The notes beneath the pieces are model-generated. The model was not told the origin of the DNA and searched no databases. It saw only the letters and a list, made by a program, of their open reading frames with translations. A program made the translations under genes and the position numbers. A stretch of 17,718 nt of DNA from Lachnoclostridium sp. UBA3320 (GTDB taxonomy: Bacteria > Bacillota > Clostridia > Lachnospirales > Lachnospiraceae), in the NCBI GenBank assembly GCA_002361175.1, contig DESG01000111.1:1-17718 (forward strand), in the 5' to 3' direction. Positions 15,185 to 17,718 of this stretch are shown piece after piece (position 1 is the first letter of the stretch; each line of letters begins with the position of its first letter).

Positions 15185-17599
15185 TTAAGAAATTTCTAAC
15201 AAAATCTCGGTCTGTTCTGTAAGTATTTCTGCCGGAATATAATTTCTTTCCATTTCTTTTCCATTAACAACCAATTTTTTACAACCTGTTTCTGCATGTT
15301 CTTTATTACTTACAACAATATGCAGGTGTTTGCCCCTAAAATCTTTTTCAATTTCAAAGCCTTCCCATTCGCTTGGAATAGCTGGCTCAATCTTAATGCC
15401 ATAAAAGTCAGGGCGCATACCTAAGATGCCTTCTACACATCCTACCATAACAGTAGATGCTGTTCCAGTCAGCCAGTGTACATGAGAACGTCCAAAGTGT
15501 GGGCTGTCTTTTCCTTCTGTGAACTGTCCATAACAATAAGGCTCTAACTTGCGGATTTCTGCTTTATCATTCTGCCTTGCTGGGGCATTCTCCATGAAAT
15601 ATGTAAATGCACGTTCCCCGTGCCCACACAATGCTTCTGCAAGAATAATCCAGCCCTGTGACTGTGAAAAAATACCAGAATTTTCCTTAGTACCAGCATT
15701 ATAAATAACAGCAAGTGCACCATCAAAAGCGTGCTCATGGTAAGGCGGATCCATTAAAACTGCCCCATACTCTGTATTAAGCCTTTTATATACCATATCC
15801 AATGCCATATCAGCTTGGCTTTCTGTAGCAAGACCACTAATCACCGCCCAACTCTGAGGATTAAGCCACATATTTGCCTCTGGGTCAGTACGTTTTCCTA
15901 TAATTTCACCATTCTCTGTAATGCCACGTATGAATCTGTCCTCATTCCAACAAAGTGTTTGTATAGTTTCTCCTAGTTTTTTCTGGCTTTCATCAAGATA
16001 TGCTGTATAATCCTTGTCTTCTTTATACTCTGCAAACTCTTTCATAATTGACATTGCAAGATATAACTGGAAAGCTACAAAAGAAGACTCTCCCTCCTTG
16101 CCAAGCCTTAAACAGTCATTCCAATCTGCATAAAGCCCTGCTGGCATACCATGTTTTCCAGTACGTTCCATTGAAAAAGCAATAGCCCTTTTTAAATGTT
16201 CATATACTGTACCTTCATCTTTATTGGCAAAAGGAATAACTTCATCTATAAATGAAAGATGACCAGATTCGGAAATATATTTATAGATAGTTGGGAAAAG
16301 CCATAAAGCATCATCTGCTCTGTATGCTGGATGCCCGGTTTCTTGTACATAAGACATATCATCTGGTGTATCTTCATGCCCAGGATTATGTGTAAACTTG
16401 ACAAGAGGTAATCCACCACCATTATCAACCTGTGCAGAAAGCATAAAACGTATTTTACCTAAAGCCATTTCAGGCGCAAGATGAATAATTCCCTGTATAT
16501 CTTGTACAGTATCACGATATCCATATCCATTGCGCAAACCACAGTAGATAAAAGAAGCGGCACGTGACCATATAAATGTCATAAAGCAGTTATAGGCATT
16601 CCATGTGTTAATCATGGTATTAAACTCTTCACTAGGAGTTTTTACCTGAAAATGTGAAAGCTTGTTATGCCAGTAAGAAACCAGCTCATCCAGTTCTTTC
16701 TTACATGACTCTTCTGGATTTTCATACTGTTTTATTATACTTTCTGCTTCTTTACTTCCTTTCATGCCAAGTACAAATGCAATAGCTTTTGTTTCACCTG
16801 GTTCAAGTGTAATTATAGTGGCAAGTGCACCACACCCATTTTCATTATAATTAAGCGTACCATCAAGTTTCCCACATATTACTCCTTCTGGATTTTCATA
16901 TCCATGATACCTTCCAAGGAAATTTTCTCGGTCTCCACAGTATGACATAACATTGGCTCCTGCCATTCCGAAAAAACGTTCAGTAACAATTTTGTCATCT
17001 ACATCTTTTCCTTCTTCCAAACCGTCCAGATTTCCATGTATCATCTGACATATATGATTTTTACAGAATACAGTTTTTGTAATAAACTGAGAATACTGTA
17101 AATTTACCTGGTCCTGTTCATAATTACTGTTGTTAGTAAATTCTGCATATCCAGTAACTGCTAATTCCCTTTTTACACCAGAATTATTAACAAGAGACAG
17201 CTCCCAGACCTCATACTCCTTATCCAGTGGCACATAATATAGCACATCAGAATGAATGCCACCATAATCCGCTGCTATTTTTGTATATGCAGTTCCATGA
17301 CGGCATTCACTCTTATAATCCTTAAGACTTTTTCCAACTGGTTGCCAAGAAGCAGACCAGTAGTCCTTGCTGTCACTATCACGTATATAAATATAACGTC
17401 CAGGTTGGTCAAAATTATTAAAAATATAACGTAAAATCCTTCCATTAGCACCAGATTTAGCAAAACTGTAGCCGCCAGCATTATTAGAAATAATTGCACC
17501 ATAGTCAGGTGAACCAAGATAATTTACCCAAGGTGCTGGTGTATCAGGACTGTTGATAACATATTCCCGTTTGCTGTTGTCAAAATAACCAAATTGCAT
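15185..17599 (-). CDS. GH94 disaccharide phosphorylase, cellobiose/chitobiose phosphorylase-like
   Basis: Cytoplasmic phosphorylase of about 804 residues, the usual length for cellobiose and N,N'-diacetylchitobiose phosphorylases. It opens FGYFDNSKREYVI...PWVNYLG...NNAGGYSF, the classic N-terminus of both. Motifs: GYGYRDTVQD (358-367), YADWNDCL (490-497, general acid) and WLTGTAS (709-715, phosphate-contacting Thr-Gly). The family KENxxIFxH stretch reads KENSGIFSQ (638-646), with Gln in place of the phosphate-site His. The start is ATG 17599, six bases after AGGAGG; the ATG at 17605 abuts that site and is too close. It is first of the long minus-strand gene series, upstream of the importer. 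Cellobiose or another glucosyl disaccharide is the likely substrate; an N-acetyl substrate is not excluded. Confidence 0.9.
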   Translation of the reverse strand: MQFGYFDNSKREYVINSPDTPAPWVNYLGSPDYGAIISNNAGGYSFAKSGANGRILRYIFNNFDQPGRYIYIRDSDSKDYWSASWQPVGKSLKDYKSECRHGTAYTKIAADYGGIHSDVLYYVPLDKEYEVWELSLVNNSGVKRELAVTGYAEFTNNSNYEQDQVNLQYSQFITKTVFCKNHICQMIHGNLDGLEEGKDVDDKIVTERFFGMAGANVMSYCGDRENFLGRYHGYENPEGVICGKLDGTLNYNENGCGALATIITLEPGETKAIAFVLGMKGSKEAESIIKQYENPEESCKKELDELVSYWHNKLSHFQVKTPSEEFNTMINTWNAYNCFMTFIWSRAASFIYCGLRNGYGYRDTVQDIQGIIHLAPEMALGKIRFMLSAQVDNGGGLPLVKFTHNPGHEDTPDDMSYVQETGHPAYRADDALWLFPTIYKYISESGHLSFIDEVIPFANKDEGTVYEHLKRAIAFSMERTGKHGMPAGLYADWNDCLRLGKEGESSFVAFQLYLAMSIMKEFAEYKEDKDYTAYLDESQKKLGETIQTLCWNEDRFIRGITENGEIIGKRTDPEANMWLNPQSWAVISGLATESQADMALDMVYKRLNTEYGAVLMDPPYHEHAFDGALAVIYNAGTKENSGIFSQSQGWIILAEALCGHGERAFTYFMENAPARQNDKAEIRKLEPYCYGQFTEGKDSPHFGRSHVHWLTGTASTVMVGCVEGILGMRPDFYGIKIEPAIPSEWEGFEIEKDFRGKHLHIVVSNKEHAETGCKKLVVNGKEMERNYIPAEILTEQTEILLEIS

Positions 17600-17628
17600 A
17601 TTCATCCTCCTATTTAATATTTTATCTA

Positions 17629-17634
17629 ATTATA
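17629..17634 (-). promoter_or_regulatory. Probable -10 element of the first gene of the minus-strand series
   Basis: A consensus TATAAT on the minus strand lies about 30 bp before the GH94 start and 18 bp before its ribosome site. No good -35 is found at 16-18 bp (a TTGATA lies 21 bp away). The remaining bases to the right edge are AT-rich and show no other feature. Confidence 0.4.
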
Positions 17635-17718
17635 GGGTTTTGCTAGATTTTTATATATCAAACTGTTTACTAAAATATCAGATTTATGTTATATTTAATA
17701 AAAATTATCCTATATAAT

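Noticed and set aside
1..17718. Mobile element, CRISPR array, tRNA or rRNA
   Set aside because: No transposase or integrase frames, no regularly spaced repeats and no tRNA- or rRNA-like stretches were seen; all long spacers are accounted for.

Overview
The window looks like chromosomal DNA of a motile, low-GC Gram-positive bacterium, most likely a flagellated Lachnospiraceae (Roseburia, Butyrivibrio, Lachnospira or a relative). The reasons are AT-rich sequence, strong AGGAGG ribosome binding sites, lipoprotein rather than periplasmic solute-binding proteins, an ABC sugar importer with no ATPase gene beside it, a circularly permuted GH3 enzyme, and a full-length chemoreceptor. There are no insertion sequences, tRNAs, rRNAs, CRISPR repeats or phage genes.

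Layout, left to right. (1) 1-1753, minus strand, cut by the window edge: a secreted multidomain GH16 laminarinase-type beta-glucanase (signal peptide, two Big-like domains, Thr/Pro linker, catalytic domain, start of a CBM4/9-like module). (2) 1754-2012: divergent regulatory region with two inverted repeats. (3) 2013-2753, plus strand: an AraC-family regulator. (4) 2758-2801: a 12-bp-arm hairpin between convergent genes. (5) 2839-11680, minus strand, read right to left: GH3 beta-glucosidase, MglB-like lipoprotein, chemoreceptor, 903-residue GH94-type phosphorylase. (6) 11711-11758: a long hairpin separating this set from the upstream transporter genes. (7) 11785-15069, minus strand: MalG-like permease, MalF-like permease and family-1 solute-binding lipoprotein. 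(8) 15185-17599, minus strand: a cellobiose/chitobiose phosphorylase-like GH94 enzyme, first gene of the long minus-strand series.

Together the genes make a beta-glucan (probably beta-1,3-glucan) utilisation locus. The extracellular GH16 cuts polymer, the ABC importer takes up oligosaccharides, and intracellular GH94 phosphorylases and GH3 beta-glucosidase finish degradation. AraC is the likely local regulator.

The exceptional element is the chemoreceptor at 5580-8102. Its extracellular dCache-like sensor is interrupted by about 160 residues that read as a CBM4/9 carbohydrate-binding module. The start of this insert aligns without gaps (22 of 48 residues identical) to the CBM at the C-terminus of the GH16 enzyme in the same window, and a 39-bp stretch is 32/39 identical in DNA. 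The preceding gene encodes a solitary MglB-like sugar-binding lipoprotein with no permease of its own. I read this as a chemosensory module built into a glycan locus, which may let the cell detect polysaccharide through the CBM and soluble sugar through the binding protein. The architecture is seen in the sequence; the sensing role is inference.
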